DNA of 64,000 nt, taken from positions 124,001-188,000 of the forward strand of contig NZ_JAPUBN010000020.1 of the NCBI RefSeq assembly GCF_026966905.1, in the 5' to 3' direction. This document shows positions 56,141 through 64,000 of the stretch, piece after piece; positions within the stretch are counted from its first letter, which is position 1; each line of letters opens with the position of its first letter. This stretch comes from Marinomonas phaeophyticola (GTDB lineage: Bacteria > Pseudomonadota > Gammaproteobacteria > Pseudomonadales > Marinomonadaceae). The position numbers and the translations under genes are program-made. The notes under the pieces are model-generated. The model saw only the letters and a list, made by a program, of their open reading frames with translations. It was not told the origin of the DNA and did not search any database.

Positions 56141-57568
56141 ATGAACTCTTCTTATCTGAATTTTAAAGAAAAACATATTCTAGTTGTTGGTGACGTTATG
56201 CTTGATCGTTATTGGCATGGTGGCACTTCACGTATCTCTCCAGAAGCGCCTGTACAGGTGGTAAAGGTCTCTGATGTTGAAGACAGAGCGGGTGGGGCAG
56301 CAAACGTTGCCTTAGGTCTGGCGAAGTTAGGGGTGAAAGTTACTCTTATTGGGATTGTTGGTAAAGATGAAAACGCGTCGGCTCTTCAGACTTGTTTACA
56401 AAATGAAAATGTTCAATGTCGTTTTTTCCATAGTGATAGCTTGCCTACAATCACTAAATTGAGGGTAATTAGTCGTCATCAGCAACTGATTCGAGTGGAT
56501 TTCGAAGAGGACCTATCGAGTTTTGATCATCGCTCTGAGATCGAGTCATTAGTTCAAGAAACGATTGCAGATTGCGATGCTGTTATATTCTCTGATTATG
56601 CAAAAGGTACTTTATCCGGTATTCAGTCATTAATTCAATTGGCGAATAGACATTCTGTCCCATCATTTGTAGATCCTAAAGGAAAAGACTTTTCTATTTA
56701 TCAAGGTGCGACGTTAGTAAAACCAAATTTAAGTGAATTTGAACTGATCGTTGGTCATTGTAGTAATACTGATGAACTGGTTGAGCAAGGAGAGTCTTTA
56801 CGTAAAGAATTCGGCTGGCAAGCATTGCTGGTCACTCGAGGAGAAGATGGCTTGATGTTATTCGAAGAGAATAAACCACCGTTTTCATTAGCGACGGCGG
56901 CTCGAGAGGTCTTTGATGTGACTGGTGCTGGCGATACAGTTATCGCCGTATTAGCGTCCATTTTTGTTACCAGTAAGCGTTTAACTGATGCCGTAGAATA
57001 TGCAAATCAAGCGGCAGGTTATGTTATTGGGAAGCTAGGAACCGCGACGATTTCTTCAGAGCAGCTTGAAGCGATCATGTTTGCTCGGTCTCGGACGACA
57101 AATTTTGGTGTGCTGTCTCCTGAAGAATTATTAGAACAGATTCAATTGGCACAGTTGAATGATGAAAAAGTGGTCTTTACAAATGGTTGTTTTGATATTC
57201 TTCATCCAGGTCATGTTACCTACATGAAACAGGCAAAAGCATTAGGTGACAGATTAATTGTAGCCGTTAATACGGACGCTTCAGTAAAACGTTTAAAAGG
57301 AGATAAACGGCCAATAAATAATCTAGAGCATAGGATGGCAGTCCTAGAAGGCGTTGGGGCCATTGACTGGGTGACATGGTTTGATGAAGACACGCCAAAA
57401 GAGATTATTGAAGCACTTTCTCCTGATGTCCTAGTGAAAGGTGGTGACTACTCAATAGAAACCATTGTTGGTGCGGATCATGTTCTGTCTTGTGGCGGAG
57501 AAGTGAAAGTATTAACGTTTGTGGATGGTTATTCAACAACTAAGATTATTGAAAAGGCCAATTTGTAA
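56141..57568 (+). CDS. hldE: Bifunctional heptose 7-phosphate kinase/heptose 1-phosphate adenylyltransferase
   Basis: Two-domain enzyme of 475 residues (E. coli 477) for ADP-heptose synthesis. N-terminal ribokinase-type domain: HILVVGDVMLDRYWHGGTSRISPEAPVQVV, GGAANVALGLAKLG and the anion hole TGAGDT near residue 265. C-terminal nucleotidyltransferase: FTNGCFDILHPGHVTYMKQA (HxGH) and VKGGDYS. I start at ATG 56141; the longer frame from 56060 adds 27 residues absent in HldE. msbA follows with no gap. Confidence 0.96.
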   Translation: MNSSYLNFKEKHILVVGDVMLDRYWHGGTSRISPEAPVQVVKVSDVEDRAGGAANVALGLAKLGVKVTLIGIVGKDENASALQTCLQNENVQCRFFHSDSLPTITKLRVISRHQQLIRVDFEEDLSSFDHRSEIESLVQETIADCDAVIFSDYAKGTLSGIQSLIQLANRHSVPSFVDPKGKDFSIYQGATLVKPNLSEFELIVGHCSNTDELVEQGESLRKEFGWQALLVTRGEDGLMLFEENKPPFSLATAAREVFDVTGAGDTVIAVLASIFVTSKRLTDAVEYANQAAGYVIGKLGTATISSEQLEAIMFARSRTTNFGVLSPEELLEQIQLAQLNDEKVVFTNGCFDILHPGHVTYMKQAKALGDRLIVAVNTDASVKRLKGDKRPINNLEHRMAVLEGVGAIDWVTWFDEDTPKEIIEALSPDVLVKGGDYSIETIVGADHVLSCGGEVKVLTFVDGYSTTKIIEKANL

Positions 57569-59344
57569 ATGAGTCAATTGGATAAAGTGGAACAGGACAA
57601 GCAACAGACAGGGCGACAACTTTATTTCCGTTTGTTAGCGTATCTCAAAGGATCTTGGCATTATCTGTTGCTGAGTATTGTTGGCTTTATGATGTATGCG
57701 GCAATGGAGCCAGCTCTGGCGGCTTTGTTAAAGCATATTGTTGATGTGGTTTCTAATGATCAAGCAACAGAGAACCGTCTGCTTATTCCACTTTCGATTC
57801 TTGGTATTTTTGTTATTCGTGGAATAGGAACATTTACCAGTTCTTATTTTATGGCTCAAATCGCAAATAAAGTGGTTTTTGACCTTCGGACCAGTATGTT
57901 CAATAAGTTGGTTTCTCTGCCATCGAGTTACTATCATTCGATGCCAACAGGGCGATTATTGGCTAAGTTGACCTATGATACTGAGCAAGTCATTGGCTCG
58001 GTTACTAATGCACTAAAAACGTTATTAAGAGAAGGTTTTACTGTCATTGGGTTAATGGGATATATGTTGTATACCAACTGGCGTTTATCTCTATTGTTTT
58101 TATTGATTGTGCCAATTATCGGCGTCATTGTTTCCTACGCATCGAAACGATTTCGCAAGCTAAGTACGCGGATTCAAAATGCGATGGGTGGAGTAACGGA
58201 TGTTGCTTCTGAATCCATTAAAGGTCATGAAGTCATTAAGATTTTTGGTGGCTCACGATTTGAAACAGAACGCTTTTATCAAGCCGCTGAGGAAAATCGA
58301 CGCTCGCAGCTTAAGTTAGAGTTAACCAAGGCGTTAAATGTACCCATTGTTCAATTTATTGTTGCTGTTGCTTTAGCGACCTTAATTTGGATGGCTCTTG
58401 ACCCTGTCATTAGTTCGTCTATGTCTGCTGGGGATTTTGTGGCTTTCATTGGTGCAGCGGGAATGCTTAGTAAACCTATGCGCCAGCTGACTGAAGTGAA
58501 TAGTATTTTGCAAAAAGGCATTTCTGCGGCTGAAAGTATTTTTGAGTTTTTAGATCTGGATGAAGAAAAGAATACTGGTATTAAGAAGGTTGATCGATTT
58601 AAGGGAGATATAGCCTTTAATCATTTAAACTTTACCTACCCAAATACAGAGAAGAAAATACTTAAGGATATTTGTATCTCGCTTCCCGCTGGTAAAACCT
58701 TAGCGCTAGTGGGGCGGTCTGGTGGTGGTAAATCAACGGTAGCGAATTTGATACCACGCTTTTATGATGTTGAAGCAGGTCATTTATTATTAGATGGCGT
58801 TGAAATTAATCAATATGAGCTTGATAACTTAAGGAAAAACATTGCTTTAGTTAACCAGCAAGTGATTTTATTTAACGGTACCATTCGTTCTAATATCGCC
58901 TATGGAGACCTAAATGGTGCTCCGGAAGAGGACATTATTGCGGCTGCGTCAGCGGCGAATGCATGGGGCTTTATTCAAGAATTAGAGCACGGATTAGATA
59001 CACTTGTGGGAGAAAATGGTGTTTTGTTATCTGGAGGGCAACGTCAACGTATTGCGATCGCCAGAGCCATTTTAAAAAATGCACCTATTTTGATTTTAGA
59101 TGAAGCAACTTCTGCGCTAGATTCCGAGTCAGAAAGAGCCATTCAACAAGCATTAAATACGTTGATGGAAAATAGAACGACGATAGCCATTGCTCATCGA
59201 TTATCTACAATTGAAAATGCAGACATCATTGCGGTTATTGATCACGGCGAAGTGGTAGAAATGGGAAGTCATGCTGAGTTATTAGAGCAAAAAGGGGCAT
59301 ATGCTCAACTGCATAATCAACAATTTAATGAATCTGAGGGCTAG
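57569..59344 (+). CDS. msbA: Lipid A export ATP-binding/permease MsbA
   Basis: Half-transporter ABC flippase of 591 residues (E. coli 582) moving core-lipid A across the inner membrane. Six helices in residues 30-320, then the nucleotide-binding domain with Walker A GRSGGGKST, Q-loop NQQVILFNG, signature LSGGQRQRIAIARA and Walker B ILILDEATSALD. Its ATG follows the hldE stop directly, and waaA begins 2 bp after it, so hldE-msbA-waaA is one operon. Confidence 0.96.
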   Translation: MSQLDKVEQDKQQTGRQLYFRLLAYLKGSWHYLLLSIVGFMMYAAMEPALAALLKHIVDVVSNDQATENRLLIPLSILGIFVIRGIGTFTSSYFMAQIANKVVFDLRTSMFNKLVSLPSSYYHSMPTGRLLAKLTYDTEQVIGSVTNALKTLLREGFTVIGLMGYMLYTNWRLSLLFLLIVPIIGVIVSYASKRFRKLSTRIQNAMGGVTDVASESIKGHEVIKIFGGSRFETERFYQAAEENRRSQLKLELTKALNVPIVQFIVAVALATLIWMALDPVISSSMSAGDFVAFIGAAGMLSKPMRQLTEVNSILQKGISAAESIFEFLDLDEEKNTGIKKVDRFKGDIAFNHLNFTYPNTEKKILKDICISLPAGKTLALVGRSGGGKSTVANLIPRFYDVEAGHLLLDGVEINQYELDNLRKNIALVNQQVILFNGTIRSNIAYGDLNGAPEEDIIAAASAANAWGFIQELEHGLDTLVGENGVLLSGGQRQRIAIARAILKNAPILILDEATSALDSESERAIQQALNTLMENRTTIAIAHRLSTIENADIIAVIDHGEVVEMGSHAELLEQKGAYAQLHNQQFNESEG

Positions 59345-59346
59345 TC

Positions 59347-60588
59347 ATGTGGGCCTACCAAATATTGTTGTCCCTACTGACGCCTTTGATTATGCGCAAA
59401 TTGAAGCGCTTAGAAAAAAACCATGACAACTATTCGCTGCAGCAAGCTCTTGGAAACGTCGATAAAGAGATTCGTGTGGATTTGTGGATTCACTGTGCAT
59501 CGGTAGGGGAGGTGCTTGCTGTTCGGCCTTTAGTGAATGAATGGCAGCGCTTGTTTCCTAAAAAACAGTTGTTGATTACCACTATGACACCAACAGGAGC
59601 AGCGCAGGTCGGTCAACTGTTTCAAAATAATGTACAGCATCATTACCTTCCGGTGGACTGGAAGAGGTCAGTGAAGAAATTTCTGTCTAAGGTTACTTGT
59701 CCCAAGTTGCTTATTGTAGAAACGGAGATGTGGCCAAACTTGCTGTTTGAATGTAAGCAACAAAATATTGCAGTCTATTTAATTAATGCTCGCTTAAGTG
59801 AGCGTTCTCTAAAAAAATATCTTAAATTTAAAACATTGTCTAAAGCGATAATGGCATTACCTAAGCGGATTTGTGCCCACGATGCGGCGGATGCTGACCG
59901 CTTTCGTAAGTTAGGCGTTGAGTCCATTTGTGTTACAGGCAATATTAAATTTGACCTTACCATTCCTGATTCGGTTTTAGAAAGTAATTGGAAATCTCAT
60001 TTAGCAGAAGGGTCTTTGGTTTGGATTGGAGCGAGTACCCATGAGGGAGAAGAAATCCTACTTTGTGAGTCCCATAAACGAATAAAGCAAACTCATCCAA
60101 TGGCATTGCTTATTTTAGTGCCAAGGCATCCAGAGCGTTTTGACGCTGTTTATGATTTGGCTCGAGGTTACTTTCAACGAGTGGCTAAACGGAGTGAGGT
60201 TACTGCCGAAAATTGGTCTCAGTATGACGTTATTATTGGCGACTCTATGGGAGAGTTACTGCTTTATTATCATTGTGCAGATGTAGCATTTGTTGGTGGC
60301 AGTCTTATTACTAGAGGCGGACATAACCCTATTGAGCCCGCGTTACTTTCAAAGCCTATTCTTATAGGAGAGCATACCTTTAATTTTAAAGAAATTACCC
60401 AAGAGTTAATTCAAGAAGGCGGTGCTTTGCTTTGTATTGATCGCTCTGTATTGATAGAAAATGTCTTAATACTTTTTGATGACGACTCTTTGCGACAGGT
60501 TATGGGGGAACGATCGTTGTCTTTTGCTCAGCGTAATCAAGGAGCCGTATCTCGAGTATTAGACTGTATTGATGAAATTAAACATTAG
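59347..60588 (+). CDS. waaA: 3-deoxy-D-manno-octulosonic acid (Kdo) transferase
   Basis: GT-B enzyme of 413 residues attaching Kdo to lipid IVA. IWIHCASVGE-type motif (LWIHCASVGEVLAVRPLVNEWQ) with the catalytic Glu, TTMTPTGAAQV, VETEMWPNLL, CVTGNIKFDL and FVGGSLITRGGHNPIEPALLSKP are all characteristic. An N-terminal hydrophobic stretch anchors it to the membrane. Last gene of the hldE-msbA-waaA operon. Confidence 0.96.
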   Translation: MWAYQILLSLLTPLIMRKLKRLEKNHDNYSLQQALGNVDKEIRVDLWIHCASVGEVLAVRPLVNEWQRLFPKKQLLITTMTPTGAAQVGQLFQNNVQHHYLPVDWKRSVKKFLSKVTCPKLLIVETEMWPNLLFECKQQNIAVYLINARLSERSLKKYLKFKTLSKAIMALPKRICAHDAADADRFRKLGVESICVTGNIKFDLTIPDSVLESNWKSHLAEGSLVWIGASTHEGEEILLCESHKRIKQTHPMALLILVPRHPERFDAVYDLARGYFQRVAKRSEVTAENWSQYDVIIGDSMGELLLYYHCADVAFVGGSLITRGGHNPIEPALLSKPILIGEHTFNFKEITQELIQEGGALLCIDRSVLIENVLILFDDDSLRQVMGERSLSFAQRNQGAVSRVLDCIDEIKH

Positions 60589-60679
60589 CCATTTTTTATG
60601 TTTTTATCTTAGAAAGTGGGCTGAGAAAGGAAGTTTCTAGCGATTTTTTTAATAATCGTTATAATCTAGCCCGAATTAC

Positions 60680-60791
60680 ATCTCATGGGGTGCCTTTTAT
60701 TGGGCTGAGAAGCAAATTCATTAACGGTAATCCGTTAGACTTGCTAACCCGTTGAACCTGATCCAGATTATGCTGGCGTAGGGATTGAGAT
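60680..60791 (+). promoter_or_regulatory. TPP riboswitch (THI element)
   Basis: The conserved THI-box elements are present in order: GGGGTGCC, GGCTGAGA, then ACCCGTTGAACCTGATC, ATGCTGGCGTAGGGA. The closing P1 helix pairs ATCTCA (60680-60685) with TGAGAT (60786-60791). P3 contains an extended arm (AACGGTAATCCGTT). It lies 57 bp before thiB; a TATAAT at 60660-60665 may be the -10. It probably lowers thiBPQ expression when thiamine pyrophosphate is abundant. Confidence 0.96.
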
Positions 60792-60848
60792 CTTGCTTTA
60801 TATGCAGCCTCACACCGCGCCGCTCATTGTATTTATTGGAGCGACCAA

Positions 60849-61856
60849 ATGCGTTTTACTTCTCTTGTTACCTTATCTGCAACGGCCTTGACGGCTTTGT
60901 CCTTGTCTACGATTGTAATGGCGGAGGATAAAAATACTCTGACCGTTTATACCTATGATTCTTTTGCTGCTGAATGGGGTCCCGGTCCAAAAATCAAAGC
61001 CGACTTCGAGAAAGAATGTCACTGTGAGCTAAACTATGTGGGTTTAGATTCGTCTGTAGGCATTTTATCACGCGTCCAGCTTGAAGGTTCATCTTCTAAG
61101 GCCGATGTTTTACTGGGCCTCGATGTAAATTTAATGACGGCTGCAGAAAAAACGGGATTGCTAGCTCCTCACTCTGTGGACACTCAGAAGGTAACGGTTC
61201 CTGGTGGTTGGGATAATTCATATTTCGTGCCTTTTGACCAGGGATATTTTGCGTTTATTTACGATACTGAAAAACTTAAAAATGTTCCAATGTCTTTACA
61301 AGATATCGTTGAAAACCAAGAGTTACGTGTTATTTATCAAGATCCTCGAACCAGTACTCCAGGGTTAGGATTGTTATTATGGATGAAATCTGTTTATGGT
61401 GATCAAGCCGCTGCCGCTTGGGAAAAGCTAAGTTCGCACACTGTTACCGTGACTAAGGGGTGGTATGATGGCTATAGCTTATTTTTGAAAGGCGAATCTG
61501 ATGTCGTGTTAAGTTATACCACTTCTCCTGCATATCATATGGTGGCAGAAGGTGTGAACAAGTATCAAGCGGCACCAGCTGTGGAAGGTTTTTACCCTCA
61601 AATTGAAGTGGCGGCACAGTTAAAAAGTGCTCCAAATCCAGAGTTAGCTGAGGCGTTTATGGAGTTTATTCTGACGAAGGGCTTTCAGTCTCATGTTACC
61701 ACTGGCAATTGGATGTTTCCTGTTGTTGATATGCCTCTACCAGAAGCGTTCTCTTCATTGCAGCAGCCTACCAAAGTGTTAAATCTTCCTTTAGAGGAGA
61801 TATCAAAAAATCGTAATGCTTGGGTGAATGAGTGGTTGGAAGCAACGACAAGGTAA
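60849..61856 (+). CDS. thiB: Thiamine/TPP-binding periplasmic protein ThiB
   Basis: A 335-residue extracellular solute-binding protein with a signal peptide (MRFTSLVTLSATALTALSLS then cleavage after VMA). TLTVYTYDSFAAEWGPGPKIKADFEKECHCELNYV and LGLDVNLM are characteristic of ThiB, and the two Cys in CHC occur in this family. Captures thiamine or TPP for ThiPQ. Directly under the riboswitch; its stop overlaps the thiP start. Confidence 0.95.
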   Translation: MRFTSLVTLSATALTALSLSTIVMAEDKNTLTVYTYDSFAAEWGPGPKIKADFEKECHCELNYVGLDSSVGILSRVQLEGSSSKADVLLGLDVNLMTAAEKTGLLAPHSVDTQKVTVPGGWDNSYFVPFDQGYFAFIYDTEKLKNVPMSLQDIVENQELRVIYQDPRTSTPGLGLLLWMKSVYGDQAAAAWEKLSSHTVTVTKGWYDGYSLFLKGESDVVLSYTTSPAYHMVAEGVNKYQAAPAVEGFYPQIEVAAQLKSAPNPELAEAFMEFILTKGFQSHVTTGNWMFPVVDMPLPEAFSSLQQPTKVLNLPLEEISKNRNAWVNEWLEATTR

Positions 61857-63472
61857 TGACTCGTTCTTGGATGTCATTTGATAAGGCGCTTTTTATCCGG
61901 TGGCGTTTGCTGCCAGCGCTATTAATAGTTGCTGTTTTTGCTATCATTGGAGCTGCCAGTTTGGCGGCTCTTTTGTTTTATGGAGAATCCAGTAGCTGGG
62001 CTGAATACTTATCAAATACGTATTTGTGGCGCATTGTTCGATTTTCTCTGTGGCAGGCATTTTTAAGCAGTATTATCAGTATTGGTTTTGCTGTGCCTAT
62101 TGCATCCGCATTAATGCATCGGCAATTTTTCGGTCGAGATGCGCTTTTTCAATTATTTGCGGTTTCCATGGTGGTGCCTAGTATCGTTGCCATCTTGGGG
62201 ATTGTGGTGGTCTATGGCCGAGCCGGTTGGATAAGTCGCTGGACCGGTATTGATGTTCCTTTGTATGGGCTTTTAGGCATACTGCTTGCCCACATATTCT
62301 TTAACCTTCCTCTGGCTGTACGTTTATTGGTGCAAGCGTATTCGTTAATTCCTCAAGGGCAATGGCGCTTAGCCTATCAATTAGGCTTCTCTCGCTGGTA
62401 TGCCTTTAAATACATAGAGTGGCATTATGTACGCAAAGCGCTTCCAGGGGCGTTCGTATTGATCTTTATGTTGTGTTTTTCAAGTTTTGCTGTCGTTTTG
62501 AGTTTGGGGGGAGGGCCTAGGTCAAGTACTTTAGAGGTGGCTATATATCAAGCTCTCCGCTTTGAGTTTGATGTCTCGAAGGCGAGTGTGTTGTCTCTAT
62601 TGCAAGTGGTTATATGCAGTCTTGTTGCGGTTCTAGTTTATCGATTTTCTTTACCCGTTAAGCAAGATGGCAGTGTCCTTAAGCTAACGGTTTATGACTT
62701 AAAAGATACTGTTTGGAATAAGGTGATTGATTTCGTTGTTATTGTATTGGCATTATTGCTTATTTTACCGCCTTTTCTCGCTATATTAGAGCCCGTGTTG
62801 AGTGTGGTTTTCTGGCAGACATTGAAAGATCTCAAGATGTGGATGGCGGTTTGGGTTTCATTGAAAATAGCGCTTCCGGCTGCGATATTAAGTTTAATAC
62901 TGGGGCTTGGATTCGTTTTTGTTGCTCGTTATGCGCGACTAAAGCCGTCATTAAACTGGTTGGCAAGCATGGTAGAGCATTTGGGCAGTAGTATTTTAAT
63001 GGTTCCAGGGTTGGTGATTGCTACCGGATTGTTTTTGATTTTTCGACAGCTTGGATGGGGATTTGAGCATGGCTATTGGATAGTTGTCTGGGTTAATAGC
63101 ATGATGGCATTGCCTTTTGTATTGAGAGCCTTAACTCCTATATTTTATCAACAAGAAAAGCGTTATCAGTTACTTTATTCAAGTTTGGGTATATGGGGTG
63201 TTTCTCGTTTTAAGCTTGAATGGCCTCTGGTTAGAGGGAGTGTGGCGCAGGCCTTTGGTTATGCCACATTACTTTGTTTGGGGGATATGGGGGTGATTGC
63301 CTTATTTGGTTCTTCTGGGCTCTTATCTTTACCCTTGTATCTATTTCAATTGATTGGATCATATCGATTGGAGCAAGGTGCCAGTGTTGCTGTTGTATTA
63401 ATGGCTTTGTGTGTCGCCTTGTTTATATTATCGACCCGACTTATTGGGGGGAAGCAGAGTGTTAAAAATTGA
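61856..63472 (+). CDS. thiP: Thiamine ABC transporter permease ThiP
   Basis: About 538 residues from ATG 61856, which overlaps the thiB stop (TAATGA). Twelve hydrophobic segments arranged as two copies of the permease fold, each with an EAA-type cytosolic loop (QWRLAYQLGFSRWYAFKYIEW and RYQLLYSSLGIWGVSRFKLEWPLVRGS). The 546-residue frame from 61832 runs back into thiB. Transports thiamine with ThiB and ThiQ. Confidence 0.95.
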   Translation: MTRSWMSFDKALFIRWRLLPALLIVAVFAIIGAASLAALLFYGESSSWAEYLSNTYLWRIVRFSLWQAFLSSIISIGFAVPIASALMHRQFFGRDALFQLFAVSMVVPSIVAILGIVVVYGRAGWISRWTGIDVPLYGLLGILLAHIFFNLPLAVRLLVQAYSLIPQGQWRLAYQLGFSRWYAFKYIEWHYVRKALPGAFVLIFMLCFSSFAVVLSLGGGPRSSTLEVAIYQALRFEFDVSKASVLSLLQVVICSLVAVLVYRFSLPVKQDGSVLKLTVYDLKDTVWNKVIDFVVIVLALLLILPPFLAILEPVLSVVFWQTLKDLKMWMAVWVSLKIALPAAILSLILGLGFVFVARYARLKPSLNWLASMVEHLGSSILMVPGLVIATGLFLIFRQLGWGFEHGYWIVVWVNSMMALPFVLRALTPIFYQQEKRYQLLYSSLGIWGVSRFKLEWPLVRGSVAQAFGYATLLCLGDMGVIALFGSSGLLSLPLYLFQLIGSYRLEQGASVAVVLMALCVALFILSTRLIGGKQSVKN

Positions 63473-64000
63473 TCTGTCTTACAGTTGGGGAGTATTTTCT
63501 GCACATTATTCAGTGAATATAGTCACTGGGCTAACGACCTTGTTAGGAGGCAGTGGAGAAGGGAAGAGTACTTTATTGCAGCTGATTGGAGGCTTTCTTG
63601 AAGGGGAAGGGGGGCTGTCATTTGATGGCGACAACCTTCAAAAAAAGCGCCTTATGAGCGGCCGATCACGACTCTTTTTCAAAGTGATAACCTGTTTCCT
63701 CAATTAACCGTGTGGCAAAATATTGCGATTGGTTTGCGCCCAAATGGTAAGCTATCGTCTATTGAGCGGCAATCGGTTGAGTGGGCGTTGAAGAAAACTC
63801 AGTTAGAAGATCAGCGGGATAAATACCCAGAAATGTTATCTGGTGGACAGGCTCAAAGGGTTGCTTTAGCGAGGGCAATTGTCAGGAAAAAGCCCATACT
63901 TTTACTGGATGAACCTTTTAGCGCTCTTGATCCAAGTTTACGGGAGGATATGTTGTTATTAGTGGCCGATTTAACACGTGATCTTGGGTTAATCACATTG
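63459..64000 (+). CDS. thiQ: Thiamine ABC transporter ATPase ThiQ (partial; apparent frameshift near 63,643)
   Basis: Starts at GTG 63459 within the end of thiP (14-bp overlap). Walker [10 protein letters not shown] is in the first frame, which stops at 63707; from about 63,645 the rest ([57 protein letters not shown]) is in another frame to the window end. One added A in the A7 run at 63640-63646 restores it. The run sits in A-AAA-AAG, the heptamer used for programmed -1 shifting in dnaX, but sequencing error is more likely. C-terminus is beyond the window. Confidence 0.92.

Noticed and set aside
63640-63646. Programmed -1 frameshift in thiQ at A-AAA-AAG
   Set aside because: The heptamer fits, but a missing base in the same A7 run is the simpler reading because six other genes here show the same one-base deficit; I see no reason for ThiQ to need a truncated form.

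Overview
The window looks like chromosomal DNA of a marine gammaproteobacterium of the Oceanospirillales, most like Marinomonas. Grounds: modest GC content, FabY as ketoacyl synthase, gamma-type gene orders (hflD-mnmA-nudJ-rluE, cspD/clpS-clpA-infA-aat, ftsK-lolA-rarA-crcB-serS-cobA, yccA-tusDCBE, gacA-uvrC-pgsA-tRNA, suhB/trmJ), a complete Gram-negative LPS-core block, and a phage lambda O/P-like gene pair sitting in a housekeeping position. The genus is an inference; no rRNA is present. I see no prophage, insertion sequence, integrase or CRISPR array.

Layout. 1-2.6 kb: tRNA 2-thiolation (mnmA), nudJ, rluE and the start of hflD, all on the minus strand. 2.7-7.1 kb: cspD diverging from clpS-clpA, then infA and aat; ClpS, ClpA and Aat form the N-degron pathway. 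7.6-16.1 kb: a small porin-like protein, then ftsK-lolA-rarA-crcB-serS-cobA. 16.1-18.8 kb (minus): yccA-tusD-tusC-tusB-tusE, the sulfur relay feeding MnmA, and hpf. 19-23.7 kb: a lambda O/DnaT-like gene and a lambda P-like helicase-loader gene, then gacA-uvrC-pgsA. 23.8-24.2 kb: tRNA-Gly, tRNA-Cys and two identical tRNA-Leu genes. 24.5-30 kb: a SuhB homologue that has lost its catalytic residues, trmJ, gnd and pckA. 30-38.3 kb: a TatD-type hydrolase, a degenerate RmlD-like protein, membrane proteins, YceI, FabY, a Bax-like hydrolase and a GGDEF protein. 38.4-48.1 kb: a possible sRNA, a TetR/LysE pair, upp, lon, a MATE pump, tlyA, a rhodanese and an aldose epimerase. 48.2-60.6 kb: LPS core and lipid A genes (ugd, four glycosyltransferases, waaF, hldD, hldE, msbA, waaA). 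60.7 kb to the end: a TPP riboswitch driving thiBPQ.

The most striking global feature is that seven genes (ftsK, serS, dopC-like, the GGDEF gene, lon, the GT90 glycosyltransferase and thiQ) are each broken by exactly one missing base inside or beside a mononucleotide run. Three are normally essential or core. The uniform direction points to homopolymer undercalling in the assembly, although transcriptional or ribosomal slippage is not excluded. I annotate these as single genes. The biologically most interesting items are the pseudo-enzyme SuhB beside trmJ, the lambda O/P-like pair that may serve as the chromosomal helicase loader, the tRNA-Leu genes whose 3' ends form half of their own terminator hairpins, and a promoter-plus-terminator cassette without a gene near 38.5 kb.
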